Made by a program: the position numbers and the translations under genes
Shown here: in pieces, positions 22,764-30,446 of the stretch
How the letters are laid out: each line of letters begins with the position of its first letter
Position numbering within the stretch: the stretch's first letter is position 1
Assembly: GCA_017883185.1 (NCBI GenBank)
Contig: JADGOB010000031.1
Location: 1 to 34,102 of the forward strand
Source: Acidobacteriota bacterium
GTDB taxonomy: Bacteria > Acidobacteriota > Vicinamibacteria > Vicinamibacterales > Fen-181
Length of the DNA: 34,102 bases
Direction of reading: 5' to 3'
The notes under the pieces: generated by a model
What the model was told of the DNA's origin: nothing
The model's database searches: none
What the model saw: only the letters and a program-made list of their open reading frames with translations

Positions 22764-25049
22764 TCAGCTCGCGGTGAGCCACTCGCGCAGCTTCGTCCAC
22801 CGCCGCCTCGAATGTCTGCCCGCCACGGCAATCGCCAGCGCCTTCCTCTGGCCGACGATCACCACCAGCTTCCGGCCCCGCGTGATGCCCGTGTACACGA
22901 GATTGCGCTGCAGCATCGGGTAGTGCTGCGTGGAGAGGGGAATGACGACGGCCGGGTACTCGGATCCCTGGGCCTTGTGAATGGTGGTCGCGTAGGCGAG
23001 CACCAGCCGATCGAGATCCGAGAGGTCGTAGACCACCTCGCGGCCGTCGAAGTCCACCGTGAGCTCGCCGGCGTCCGCGTCGAGCGCGGTGATGAACCCG
23101 AGGTCGCCGTTGTAGACGTCCTTGTCGTAGTCGTTCTCGATCTGCATCACCTTGTCGCCGACCGCGTACACCCAGCCGAACCGTTCGATGTGCGGCTCCC
23201 GCCCCGGGTTCAGCAACTGCTGCAGCGACACGTTCAGGGCGCGGGCGCCCAGGGCGCCGCGGTTCATCGGGCACAGCACCTGGACGTCGCGCACGGGGTC
23301 GAGGCCGAACCTCGCGGGGATCCGCTCGCCCACGATCTGGAGCAGCCGCGCCGCCCCCTGCTCAGGATCGTCGACCTCGATGAAGTAGAAATCAGACACC
23401 GCGTTTGCCGCCGCCACCTCCGGCATCTCGCCCCGGTTGATCCGGTGGGCGTTGACGATGATCCGGCTCTCGCTCGCCTGGCGGAACACCTCTGTGAGCC
23501 GGACGACCGGCACGGCCCCCGACTCGATGATGTCCGACAGCACCTGTCCCGGTCCGACCGACGGCAGCTGATCGACGTCGCCCACCAGGATGACGGACGC
23601 GTGCGGCGGCACGGCGCGAAGCAGCGCGTGCATCAGCGGGACGTCCACCATCGACATCTCGTCCACCACGAGCAGGTCGCACGCCAGCGGGTGCGATTCC
23701 TGCCGCTTGAACGCGCCGCCGCGCGGGTCCACCTCCAGCAGCCGGTGAATGGTCTTCGCCTGGAGGCCGGTCGTCTCCGACAGGCGCTTGGCCGCCCGCC
23801 CGGTCGGCGCGCACAGCGCAAGACGGATGTTGCGCACGCCGATGACCGCCAGAATCGCGTTCAGCAGCGTGGTCTTGCCCACGCCGGGGCCGCCCGTGAT
23901 GACGAGGAACTTCGACCGGACGGCCAGTCGCAGCGCTTCGGCCTGCATGGCGGCCAGCGACATCGACAGCCGCGCCTCCACCCAGAGAATGGCGCGCTCG
24001 GCATCGATCGGCTTCCACGGGATCGATCCCGACGCCAGGCCGCGGATCCGTGCTGCAATCATCCGCTCGGCGGCGTGCAGGCCGGCGAGAAACACGCACG
24101 CGGCGCCGGCCACCGTGTCCTCGACCACCGTGCCGGCCGACAGTTCCAGTGCCAGCGCTTCGCCGACCAACGTCTCGGGGATATCGAGCAGCTTCGAGGC
24201 GGCCGGCCGGAGTTCGGCGAGCGGGAGCCCGCAGTGCCCTTCGTCCATCGCCTCTCCGAGCGTGTAGCCGATGCCGGCGCGAGCCCGGATCATCGCGGTC
24301 TTCTCGATGCCCAGCGTCCCGGCGATCTTGTCGGCCGTCAGGAACCCGATGCCGCGAATGTCGGCGGCCAGCCGGTAGGGGTTCTCGGAGATGATGGCCA
24401 TCGCGTCCTGCCCGTAGGTCTTGAAGATTCTCACGGCGCGCGACGTGCCGACGCCGTGCGAGTGGAGGAAGACCATGATCTCCCGGACCGCCTTCTGCTC
24501 GCGCCAGGCATCGACGATCCGTTGCGCGCGGACGCGGCCGATCCCCTCGACCGACCTGAGCTTCTCCGGCGCCTGGTCGATGACATCGAAGACTGAGGCT
24601 CCGAACGCGTTGACGAGTCGGCCCGCAAAGTGCGGCCCGATTCCCTTCACGAGGCCCGACCCCAGGTACTTCTCGATCCCCTCGACCGTCGTGGGCGCGA
24701 CAGCCCGCAGGAGGCGGGCGCTGAATTGCACGCCGTGAACGCGGTCGTTGACCCAGCCGCCCTCCGCCTGGATGAACTCGCCGGGTGACACCGAGGCCGC
24801 GTGGCCAACGACGGTGACGAGTTCGCGACGGCCGCGCGCCTGGACGCGCAGGACCGAGAAGCCGTTCTCGTCGTTGTGAAAGGTCACCCGCTCGACAGTG
24901 CCCGAGAAGTGGTCGGAGGGCGACGACGGGACATCGAGAAGCCGAGGCTGCTCGGGTTCCCGCGCCTCTGGGCCTCCGGGGGTCGCGCCTGGTCGCCCAC
25001 CTCTGCGGCTTTCGTGTTTCTGCCCGTTCACGAGGGACGACGGTAGCAT
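22764..25049 (-). CDS. recD2: RecD2-type ATP-dependent 5'-3' DNA helicase
   Basis: A 761-residue superfamily 1B helicase. A conserved N-terminal region begins at about residue 48 (FSGTVERVTFHNDENGFSVLRV) and is followed by helix-hairpin-helix elements (LVKGIGPHFAGRL and VEGIGRVRAQRI). The motor has motif I GGPGVGKTT (386-394), motif II VVDEMSM (461-467), motif III GDVDQLPSVGPG (490-501), motif IV TEVFRQA and motif VI YTGITRGRK near the end. It differs from RecBCD RecD by the long N-terminus and works without RecBC, probably in replication or repair. I chose ATG 25049. The frame continues further upstream only through a heptad repeat tract, so a longer N-terminus is unlikely, and a start nearer residue 40 is possible. 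Confidence 0.92.
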   Translation of the reverse strand: MLPSSLVNGQKHESRRGGRPGATPGGPEAREPEQPRLLDVPSSPSDHFSGTVERVTFHNDENGFSVLRVQARGRRELVTVVGHAASVSPGEFIQAEGGWVNDRVHGVQFSARLLRAVAPTTVEGIEKYLGSGLVKGIGPHFAGRLVNAFGASVFDVIDQAPEKLRSVEGIGRVRAQRIVDAWREQKAVREIMVFLHSHGVGTSRAVRIFKTYGQDAMAIISENPYRLAADIRGIGFLTADKIAGTLGIEKTAMIRARAGIGYTLGEAMDEGHCGLPLAELRPAASKLLDIPETLVGEALALELSAGTVVEDTVAGAACVFLAGLHAAERMIAARIRGLASGSIPWKPIDAERAILWVEARLSMSLAAMQAEALRLAVRSKFLVITGGPGVGKTTLLNAILAVIGVRNIRLALCAPTGRAAKRLSETTGLQAKTIHRLLEVDPRGGAFKRQESHPLACDLLVVDEMSMVDVPLMHALLRAVPPHASVILVGDVDQLPSVGPGQVLSDIIESGAVPVVRLTEVFRQASESRIIVNAHRINRGEMPEVAAANAVSDFYFIEVDDPEQGAARLLQIVGERIPARFGLDPVRDVQVLCPMNRGALGARALNVSLQQLLNPGREPHIERFGWVYAVGDKVMQIENDYDKDVYNGDLGFITALDADAGELTVDFDGREVVYDLSDLDRLVLAYATTIHKAQGSEYPAVVIPLSTQHYPMLQRNLVYTGITRGRKLVVIVGQRKALAIAVAGRHSRRRWTKLREWLTAS

Positions 25050-25052
25050 GGG

Positions 25053-25108
25053 CAGTTGCCGGTTGCCAGGGGCCAATGGTCAGTTGCCAATTGCCAGTGG
25101 TCAGTCAA
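25053..25108. repeat. period-7 tandem repeat (CAGTTGC / CAATTGC)
   Basis: Eight consecutive heptads, including CAGTTGC twice (25053 and 25081), CGGTTGC, CAATTGC, CAATGGT and CAGTGGT. All begin with C and nearly all fit CARTKGY. The tract starts four bases upstream of the recD2 start codon. It occupies a third of the 185-base divergent spacer; the rest has no recognised element except a -10 box. Confidence 0.82.
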
Positions 25109-25214
25109 TCACCCATGTCACACGCCAGGCTCGGTCGCCAGCCGGAATACAACTATCCCGCTGCTCACTTGGGTTGACGACGACCCTGAGCGTCAACTCA
25201 AGTGACTTTCGCGT

Positions 25215-25220
25215 TAGAAT
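25215..25220 (+). promoter_or_regulatory. -10 box upstream of the epimerase gene
   Basis: TAGAAT lies 14 bases before the ATG at 25235, implying a very short leader without a Shine-Dalgarno sequence. The -35 position (GTCAAC) is poor. Confidence 0.35.
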
Positions 25221-25234
25221 TTCCAAAGGCGTAC

Positions 25235-26143
25235 ATGAAGATTGTCATCGCGGGCGGGAGCGGGTTTCTCGGGCAGGCGTTGTCCGAACGCCTCATCGCC
25301 GACGGGCACCGCGTGCTGGTGTTGACCCGTGGCGCCAGCGCATCCACCCCGTGGGAAGGCGCGCGGTCGTCTCTTGCCTGGACCCCGGATGGAACCGCGG
25401 GGGACTGGGCCTTTGCGCTGGAAGGGGCCGACGCGGTGGTGAACCTCGCCGGAGAGTCCATCGCCAACGGCCGCTGGACGGACGCGCGGAAAGCGCGAAT
25501 CCTCGACAGCCGCCTCGAGGCGACACGAAGCCTGGTCGCGGCCATCCACAGACTCCGGCAACCACCGGCCGTGTTCGTCAGTTCGTCGGCCCAGGGTTAC
25601 TACGGGGATAGGGGTGACGAAGAACTCACCGAAGGCGCTTCTGCCGGCCGTGGCTTCCTGGCGGATGTCTGTGCGCGGTGGGAAGCCGAAGCGCGCAAGG
25701 CCGAAGACCGCGCCCGTGTGGTGACGCTGCGGACCGGGATCGTCCTGACGGCCGAGGCGGGGGCGCTGCCGCGGATGCTGCTGCCGTTCAGGCTGTTCGG
25801 CGGCGGCCCGCTCGGCTCGGGACGCCAGTTCATGTCGTGGATTCACGTCGACGACTGGGTGGGCATCGCCGCCCTGGCCATCACCGACGACCAGGTTCGC
25901 GGCCCGGTCAATCTCGGTTCCCCAGCCCCGGTTCGCAACCGTGACTTTGCCCACGTGCTGGGACATGTGCTGCACCGGCCCAGCCTGCTGCCCGCCCCGG
26001 CCTTCGCACTGCGCCTCGCGGTTGGAGAAATGGCGGGACCGCTGCTCCTGGCGAGCACCCGCATGGTCCCGGCGCGAGCTCTCGCCGCCGGGTACCTGTT
26101 CCGGTACCCGGACATCGGCGACGCGCTCCTGAACCTGCTCTAA
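25235..26143 (+). CDS. TIGR01777-family NAD-dependent epimerase-like protein (YfcH/SDR39U1)
   Basis: A 302-residue extended short-chain dehydrogenase. The Rossmann start MKIVIAGGSGFLGQALSERL holds the GGSGFLG dinucleotide loop. ADAVVNLAGESIANGRWTDARK and VSSSAQGYYGDRGDEELTE are hallmarks of the TIGR01777 group, as are VCARWEAEA and LGSGRQFMSWIHVDDWV. The group lacks the standard YxxxK catalytic pair in its usual form, and its reaction is not established; E. coli YfcH and plant and animal SDR39U1 are relatives. The ATG at 25235 begins the Rossmann strand, so no longer start is needed. The next gene begins 13 bases after its stop but seems to have its own promoter. Confidence 0.92.
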   Translation: MKIVIAGGSGFLGQALSERLIADGHRVLVLTRGASASTPWEGARSSLAWTPDGTAGDWAFALEGADAVVNLAGESIANGRWTDARKARILDSRLEATRSLVAAIHRLRQPPAVFVSSSAQGYYGDRGDEELTEGASAGRGFLADVCARWEAEARKAEDRARVVTLRTGIVLTAEAGALPRMLLPFRLFGGGPLGSGRQFMSWIHVDDWVGIAALAITDDQVRGPVNLGSPAPVRNRDFAHVLGHVLHRPSLLPAPAFALRLAVGEMAGPLLLASTRMVPARALAAGYLFRYPDIGDALLNLL

Positions 26144-26159
26144 TATACTTACCGCCATG
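26144..26159 (+). promoter_or_regulatory. -10 box with near-leaderless start of the M14 peptidase
   Basis: TATACT at 26144-26149 is followed by TACCGCC and the ATG at 26157. It touches the TAA stop of the epimerase. No Shine-Dalgarno sequence is present, so the transcript would be leaderless or nearly so. Confidence 0.45.
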
Positions 26160-27551
26160 AATCGACTCACCCTCCCCCGCCCGTGCGTTCTCGTCGTGTT
26201 CTCGTTCGCGGTCCTGGGCATCTGGCTGTCGGTGGCCCCCGCGTCAGCGCAGGACCCCCAACGCGACGCCCTGGGCGTCGCCCGGGTATGGGAGGCGGAG
26301 CACATCGACTACGGTCCGCCCGCGCTTCTCGACCACGCCCGCCTGCTGCCCCGGCTGGACGCTGCGGTGAAAGAGGGCCCCGGGCTGTACCAGATGGAGA
26401 AGATCGGCGAGTCGCTCGAAGGGCGCTCGATCAACCACGTCTGGTTCGGCACCGGCCCGATGCACGTCCTGCTCTGGTCGCAGATGCACGGCGACGAACC
26501 GACGGCCACGTCGGCCCTCCTGGACATCCTGCACATCCTGGCGCGTCACCAGGCCGACGCTCCCGTGCAGCGCCTGCTGCAGCAGTTGACCATTCACGTG
26601 GTGCCGATGCTCAACCCCGATGGCGCGGAGCGGTTCCAGCGCCGCAACGCGCAGGGGATCGACATCAACCGCGACGCGCTGCTGCTCCAGACGCCCGAGG
26701 GGATGGTGCTCAATGCGCTCCGCAATCGCCTTCAGCCCGCGCTGGGCTTCAACCTGCACAACCAGGGCTGGCGCACGTCCGCCGGCAAGACGAAGCCGGC
26801 GTCGATCTCGCTGCTGGCGGCGGCGTTCGACGAGGCGCGAACGGAGACGCCGGGCCGGTTGCTCGCCAAGCGCACCTGCGCCGTGATCCGCGAATCGGTG
26901 GAGGCGCTCGCCCCCGGCCAGGTTGCGCGGTACGACGACGAGTTCGAAGTGCGCGCGTTCGGCGACAACGTGACGAAATGGGGAACGCCGGTGGTGCTGA
27001 TCGAAACAGGACCCTACCCGGGAGACGCGGCCGACAAGGACCTGATCAAGCTGAACGTGGTGGCTATCCTGACCGCGCTCGACGCGCTGGCGACCGGCCG
27101 CGTGCAGGGAGCCGACGCCGCCAGTTACGCCTCGCTGCCCATCAACGAATCGAATCTCTTCACCGTCATCATCAGGAACGCGTCGATTGTTCCCGGCACC
27201 GGGATTGCGCCATTCACCGGCGACCTCGCCCTCGGCTCGAGCCGCGTCGTCAAGCCCGCGGACGCGAAGGGCGTGCGGCAAGCGGTCCAGGCGCTTCGCG
27301 TGGAGGACCTGGGCGACATGCGCGTGTTCTCGACGCTGGACACGGTAGATGCGACGGGCCTGTTCGCGGTGGCAAACCAGGGCTGGAAGGAAGGGGACGT
27401 CGTTCAGATCGCCGACTGGAAAACGTTCAAGTCCGATCGGCCGCTCGTCGTCGGCGCCAGCTCGGACATCGCCCTGCTGCGCGCAACCGGCACCGGCAGC
27501 TACACGGTGGTCCGCATCGTTCGCCTCGAGCGCCCCCTCGGCACCTCGTGA
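26157..27551 (+). CDS. secreted M14-family zinc metallopeptidase
   Basis: A 464-residue protein with a signal peptide (about 8-31). Zinc ligands are H111 and E114 in MHGDEPTA and H201 in FNLHNQGW. The catalytic Glu is E283 in VLIETGPYPG. MLNPDGAERFQRRNAQGIDINRD carries the substrate-binding Asn-Arg segment typical of M14 carboxypeptidases. A C-terminal domain (about 310-464) has no identified fold. Complete active site and export signal imply extracytoplasmic trimming of peptides or murein-type substrates. The start follows a TATACT box by seven bases and the N-terminus is a good signal peptide. It is one of three M14-superfamily enzymes in the window. Confidence 0.9.
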   Translation: MNRLTLPRPCVLVVFSFAVLGIWLSVAPASAQDPQRDALGVARVWEAEHIDYGPPALLDHARLLPRLDAAVKEGPGLYQMEKIGESLEGRSINHVWFGTGPMHVLLWSQMHGDEPTATSALLDILHILARHQADAPVQRLLQQLTIHVVPMLNPDGAERFQRRNAQGIDINRDALLLQTPEGMVLNALRNRLQPALGFNLHNQGWRTSAGKTKPASISLLAAAFDEARTETPGRLLAKRTCAVIRESVEALAPGQVARYDDEFEVRAFGDNVTKWGTPVVLIETGPYPGDAADKDLIKLNVVAILTALDALATGRVQGADAASYASLPINESNLFTVIIRNASIVPGTGIAPFTGDLALGSSRVVKPADAKGVRQAVQALRVEDLGDMRVFSTLDTVDATGLFAVANQGWKEGDVVQIADWKTFKSDRPLVVGASSDIALLRATGTGSYTVVRIVRLERPLGTS

Positions 27552-27556
27552 TCTTG

Positions 27557-27605
27557 CCGGCGGCCAGGCGGCAGGGGCCGCGAGCCGCCGGTCGCAGGCC
27601 GCCAG
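27557..27605. repeat. period-7 repeat (CCGCCAG type) forming a hairpin between convergent genes
   Basis: Seven heptads, including CCGGCGG, CCGCGAG, CCGCCGG and CCGCCAG. The first and fifth create a perfect stem, CCGGCGGC (27557-27564) with GCCGCCGG (27584-27591). The tract starts six bases after one stop codon and ends five bases before the other, so it fills the convergent gap and may act as a terminator. Confidence 0.6.
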
Positions 27606-27609
27606 CCGA

Positions 27610-29037
27610 TTACGTCAGCTCCCTGTTGATGACGATGATCTTCTGCTCCGTCATCTCCTCGATGGCGTAGCGCGGCCCCTCGCGGCCTATCCCTGAGTCT
27701 TTCACGCCGCCGTACGGCATGTGGTCGATGCGCCACGCAGAGACATCGTTGACGATCACTCCGCCCACCTCGAGGACGTCCATCGCGTCGAGCGTGCGGA
27801 GCAGGTCGCCGGTAAAGAGCCCGGCCTGCAGGCCGTACGACGAGCGATTTACCCTGGCGAGCGCGTCGTTGAACTCCTCGAACCGGTACAGGCCGACCAT
27901 CGGCGCGAAGACCTCCTGCGCGCACACCTTCGACGTCTCAGCGACGTTGGTCAGCACCGTCGGCGCGTAGAGAGCCGGGCCGAGCCGGCGTCCGCCGGTG
28001 AGCACCGTCGCGCCCTCCTGCACCGCTTCGCGCACCCATGACTCGATGCGCGCCGCCTCGGACTCCTCGATCATCGGCCCGATGTCGGTCGCGGGGTCCA
28101 TCGGGTCGCCGACCTTCAGCGCCTCGAGGCGGGCGACGAGTTGCGAGGCAAAGCGGTCGAATACCGTCTGGTGGACGAACACCCGCTGAACCGAGATGCA
28201 GCTCTGACCCGCCAGCGCGAACCCGCCGACGGCAATCCTCTTCACGGCGTAGTCGATGTCGGCCGTTTCGTCCACGATGACGGCCGCGTTGCCGCCCAGT
28301 TCCAGCACCACTCTCTTCCGCCCGGCCCGCGCCTTCATGCCCCAGCCGACCGCTGAGGATCCGGTGAACGTCAGCAACTTGTAGCGATTGTCGGTGACCA
28401 GGCGGTCTCCGACCTGCCGTGGCATCGGCAGGACGCTGAGCGCGCCTTTCGGGAGTCCAGCCTTGTCGAGCGCGTCGGCGAGGATCAGCGCCGACAGCGG
28501 CGTCTTGGTGGCCGGCTTCAGGACGATCGGGTTGCCCGCGGCAATCGCCGGCGCCAGCTTGTGCGCCGTCAGGTTGAACGGGAAGTTGAACGGCGAGATG
28601 CCGGCAATCGGGCCGATGGGGTACCGCCGGGTGAACGCGACACGCCCCCTGCCGTGCGGCGCGAGATCCATGGGGATTACCTCGCCGCCGATGCGCCTGG
28701 CCTCCTCGGCCGCCACCTGAAACGTCTGGATGCCGCGGTCGGCTTCGCCCAGCGCATCGCGCAAGGCCTTGCCGGCCTCGCCGGCGATCGTGCGGCCGAT
28801 CTCGTCGCGTCGCGAAACGAGGTCCCCGTGCGCCCGCATGAGAATCGCCGCGCGCTCGTAGGCCGGCAGGCGCCGCATGACCTCGGCCGCCTCGACTGCC
28901 GCCTGCGTGGCCTCTTCGAATTCCACGTCACCCGCCAGCCAGGTCTGGCCGACCAGCGAGTTGTCGTATGGGCACGTCACGTTCAAGGGCTCGCTGGACT
29001 GTCGCCAGGAGCCGGCGAGGAAGAAGGGATGGGTCAT
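27610..29037 (-). CDS. NAD(P)-dependent aldehyde dehydrogenase
   Basis: A 475-residue cytosolic enzyme oxidising an aldehyde to its acid. Family motifs are complete: FNFPFN with the oxyanion Asn (N151), LKPATKTP with the cofactor Lys (K174), FTGSSAVG, LELGGNAA with the general base E246, and GQSCISVQR with the catalytic Cys280. The PYGGVKDSGIGREGPRYAIEEMTE ending is also typical. The sequence is closest in style to the lactaldehyde and phosphonoacetaldehyde-type dehydrogenases; the substrate is uncertain. I chose ATG 29037. A GTG one codon earlier is in frame, and TAGAAT lies six bases before the ATG, so the mRNA may be leaderless. The neighbours do not reveal a pathway. Confidence 0.92.
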   Translation of the reverse strand: MTHPFFLAGSWRQSSEPLNVTCPYDNSLVGQTWLAGDVEFEEATQAAVEAAEVMRRLPAYERAAILMRAHGDLVSRRDEIGRTIAGEAGKALRDALGEADRGIQTFQVAAEEARRIGGEVIPMDLAPHGRGRVAFTRRYPIGPIAGISPFNFPFNLTAHKLAPAIAAGNPIVLKPATKTPLSALILADALDKAGLPKGALSVLPMPRQVGDRLVTDNRYKLLTFTGSSAVGWGMKARAGRKRVVLELGGNAAVIVDETADIDYAVKRIAVGGFALAGQSCISVQRVFVHQTVFDRFASQLVARLEALKVGDPMDPATDIGPMIEESEAARIESWVREAVQEGATVLTGGRRLGPALYAPTVLTNVAETSKVCAQEVFAPMVGLYRFEEFNDALARVNRSSYGLQAGLFTGDLLRTLDAMDVLEVGGVIVNDVSAWRIDHMPYGGVKDSGIGREGPRYAIEEMTEQKIIVINRELT

Positions 29038-29049
29038 CACCGGATTCTA
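29035..29049 (-). promoter_or_regulatory. -10 box with near-leaderless start of the aldehyde dehydrogenase
   Basis: On the minus strand TAGAAT (29049-29044) is followed by CCGGTG and the ATG at 29037. No Shine-Dalgarno sequence or convincing -35 is present. Confidence 0.38.
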
Positions 29050-29082
29050 CCGCCAACCGGCCCATCGCCACCGCCAGGTCCT

Positions 29083-29127
29083 CGCCTTTCCGCCCCTCGC
29101 CTTTCCGCCCCCCGCCTTCCCGCCTGC
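29083..29127. repeat. 15-base tandem repeat, three copies
   Basis: CGCCTTTCCGCCCCT at 29083 is repeated at 29098 with one change and at 29113 with several. It lies in the 157-base divergent spacer between the aldehyde dehydrogenase and AstE-like genes. Unlike the other spacer repeats, its period is 15. Confidence 0.7.
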
Positions 29128-29141
29128 ACCCCGTGTTCCCA

Positions 29142-29171
29142 TTGCATTCTCCCGCAGTCGCGCCTCATACT
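29142..29171 (+). promoter_or_regulatory. candidate promoter of the AstE-like gene
   Basis: TTGCAT (29142-29147) and CATACT (29166-29171) are separated by 18 bases. The second hexamer matches four of six consensus positions. A leader of about 17 bases would contain AAGGGAG (29181-29187), a good RBS for the ATG at 29195. Confidence 0.35.
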
Positions 29172-29194
29172 GCCGCACGCAAGGGAGCACAACC

Positions 29195-30268
29195 ATGAGA
29201 ACTCAGCTCGAGCGTTCGGCACTCGTCCTGGCAGGCACGCTGTTCTGCGCGGCCAGCCTGTTCGCCCAGTCGGCCGACCCACGCCCGACCTTCACCGTGG
29301 GCACCGCGAAGGCGGCTCGCGGCCAGAAGGCCACCGGTGTCATTGCCGTCCCGGCGGGTGTCGATGCCGGCACCAACATCCCCGTGGCGGTCGTGCACGG
29401 CGCCAGGCCGGGGCGCGTCCTCGCGCTCGTCGCCGGTGCGCACGGCACCGAGTATGCGTCGATCATCGCGCTCGAGAAGATGATCGCGCTGCTCGACCCG
29501 GCGCAGATCTCGGGCACGGTGATCATCGTGCCGCTCGTGAACCTCGCGTCGTTCGAGCAGAAGATCGCCCACGTCAACCCGGTGGACGGCAAGAGCATGA
29601 ACCGGTTCTATCCGGGCAACCCGACCGGCACGCAGACCGAACGCGCGTCGTACGCGATGACGCGCGAGGTGGTCGAACCGTCCGACCACCTGATCGACCT
29701 GCACGGGGGCGACCTCGACGAGAGCCTTCGGCCCTACAGCTACTGGACCGTCACGGGCAAAGAGAAGCAGGACCAGGTGTCGCGCGAGATGGCGCTCGCC
29801 TTCGGCCTCGACACCATCATCATCTCGGCCGACCGGCCGAAGGATCCCGCCGCGTCGCGCTACCTCGAGAACACAGCCAGCACGCGCGGAAAGGCATCAC
29901 TGACGGCCGAGGCCGGCCACGCCGGAACCGTCGAGACCGACGACGTGAACGCGCTCGTCAGCGGCTGCCTGAGCGTGATGCGGTATCTCCAGATGCTGCC
30001 CGGCGTGCCATCGGTGGTCGAGCACCCCGTGTGGATCGAACGGATCGCCGGGATGACGAGCGATCAGGCGGGCATGTTCTATCCGCTGGTCAAGCGGGGC
30101 ACCTACGTGGAGAAAGGCATGCTGGTCGGCTACGTGACCGACTACGTCGGCAAGACGATCCTCGAGGCCCGCGCCCCCGAAGCGGGCGTCGTCCTCTTAC
30201 TGCGAGCCGTTCCGTCGATGACGAAGGGCGAGACGATTGCGAACATCGGGGTGGTCAAGCGCGAATAG
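29195..30268 (+). CDS. secreted succinylglutamate desuccinylase/aspartoacylase-family hydrolase
   Basis: A 357-residue protein with a signal peptide (MRTQLERSALVLAGTLFCAASLFAQ). It belongs to the AstE/AspA branch of the M14 superfamily: zinc ligands H83 and E86 in GAHGTEY and H170 in DLHGGD. MNRFYPGNPTGT carries the substrate-binding Asn-Arg pair, and catalytic Glu E239 lies in TAEAGHAG. The C-terminal 90 residues form the biotinyl/lipoyl-like beta domain of this branch (VKRGTYVEKGMLVGYVTD). Characterised relatives deacylate N-acyl amino acids; an exported member may act on N-acyl amino acids or peptides outside the cytoplasm. AAGGGAG lies eight bases before the ATG. Confidence 0.9.
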   Translation: MRTQLERSALVLAGTLFCAASLFAQSADPRPTFTVGTAKAARGQKATGVIAVPAGVDAGTNIPVAVVHGARPGRVLALVAGAHGTEYASIIALEKMIALLDPAQISGTVIIVPLVNLASFEQKIAHVNPVDGKSMNRFYPGNPTGTQTERASYAMTREVVEPSDHLIDLHGGDLDESLRPYSYWTVTGKEKQDQVSREMALAFGLDTIIISADRPKDPAASRYLENTASTRGKASLTAEAGHAGTVETDDVNALVSGCLSVMRYLQMLPGVPSVVEHPVWIERIAGMTSDQAGMFYPLVKRGTYVEKGMLVGYVTDYVGKTILEARAPEAGVVLLLRAVPSMTKGETIANIGVVKRE

Positions 30269-30323
30269 GGATCAGGGGTTGGGGATCGGGGATTGGGGGG
30301 CAGGGATCGGGGACCAGGGGCGG
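30268..30323. repeat. period-7 tandem repeat (GGGATCG)
   Basis: Eight consecutive heptads, including GGGATCA, GGGATCG (twice), GGGATTG and GGGACCA. All begin with GGG. The first unit starts at the last base of the upstream stop codon. Confidence 0.82.
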
Positions 30324-30373
30324 CCGACGCTGGAGGTCGTCCTCGGCGAGCCGGGATCCGTCCCTCCGGCGCG

Positions 30374-30429
30374 GAAGTCGGTAGTCCGCAGTCGGCAGTC
30401 GCCAATCGGCCAGCTGCCAACTGCGGGCT
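30374..30429. repeat. period-7 tandem repeat (GCAGTCG)
   Basis: Eight heptads, including GAAGTCG, GTAGTCC, GCAGTCG (twice), CCAATCG and GCCAACT. It lies 50 bases from the GGGATCG tract in the same convergent gap, with a different consensus. It ends 18 bases from the stop of the M16 gene. Confidence 0.78.
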
Positions 30430-30446
30430 CTCAACCGTGACACGCG

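Noticed and set aside
22812-24596. A 594-codon plus-strand frame opposite recD2
   Set aside because: It is the antisense shadow of conserved helicase motifs and has no recognisable domain.
27557-27605. Ordinary intrinsic terminator only
   Set aside because: A stem can form, but there is no T-run and the whole gap is in a 7-base period, so it is listed as a repeat with possible terminator function.
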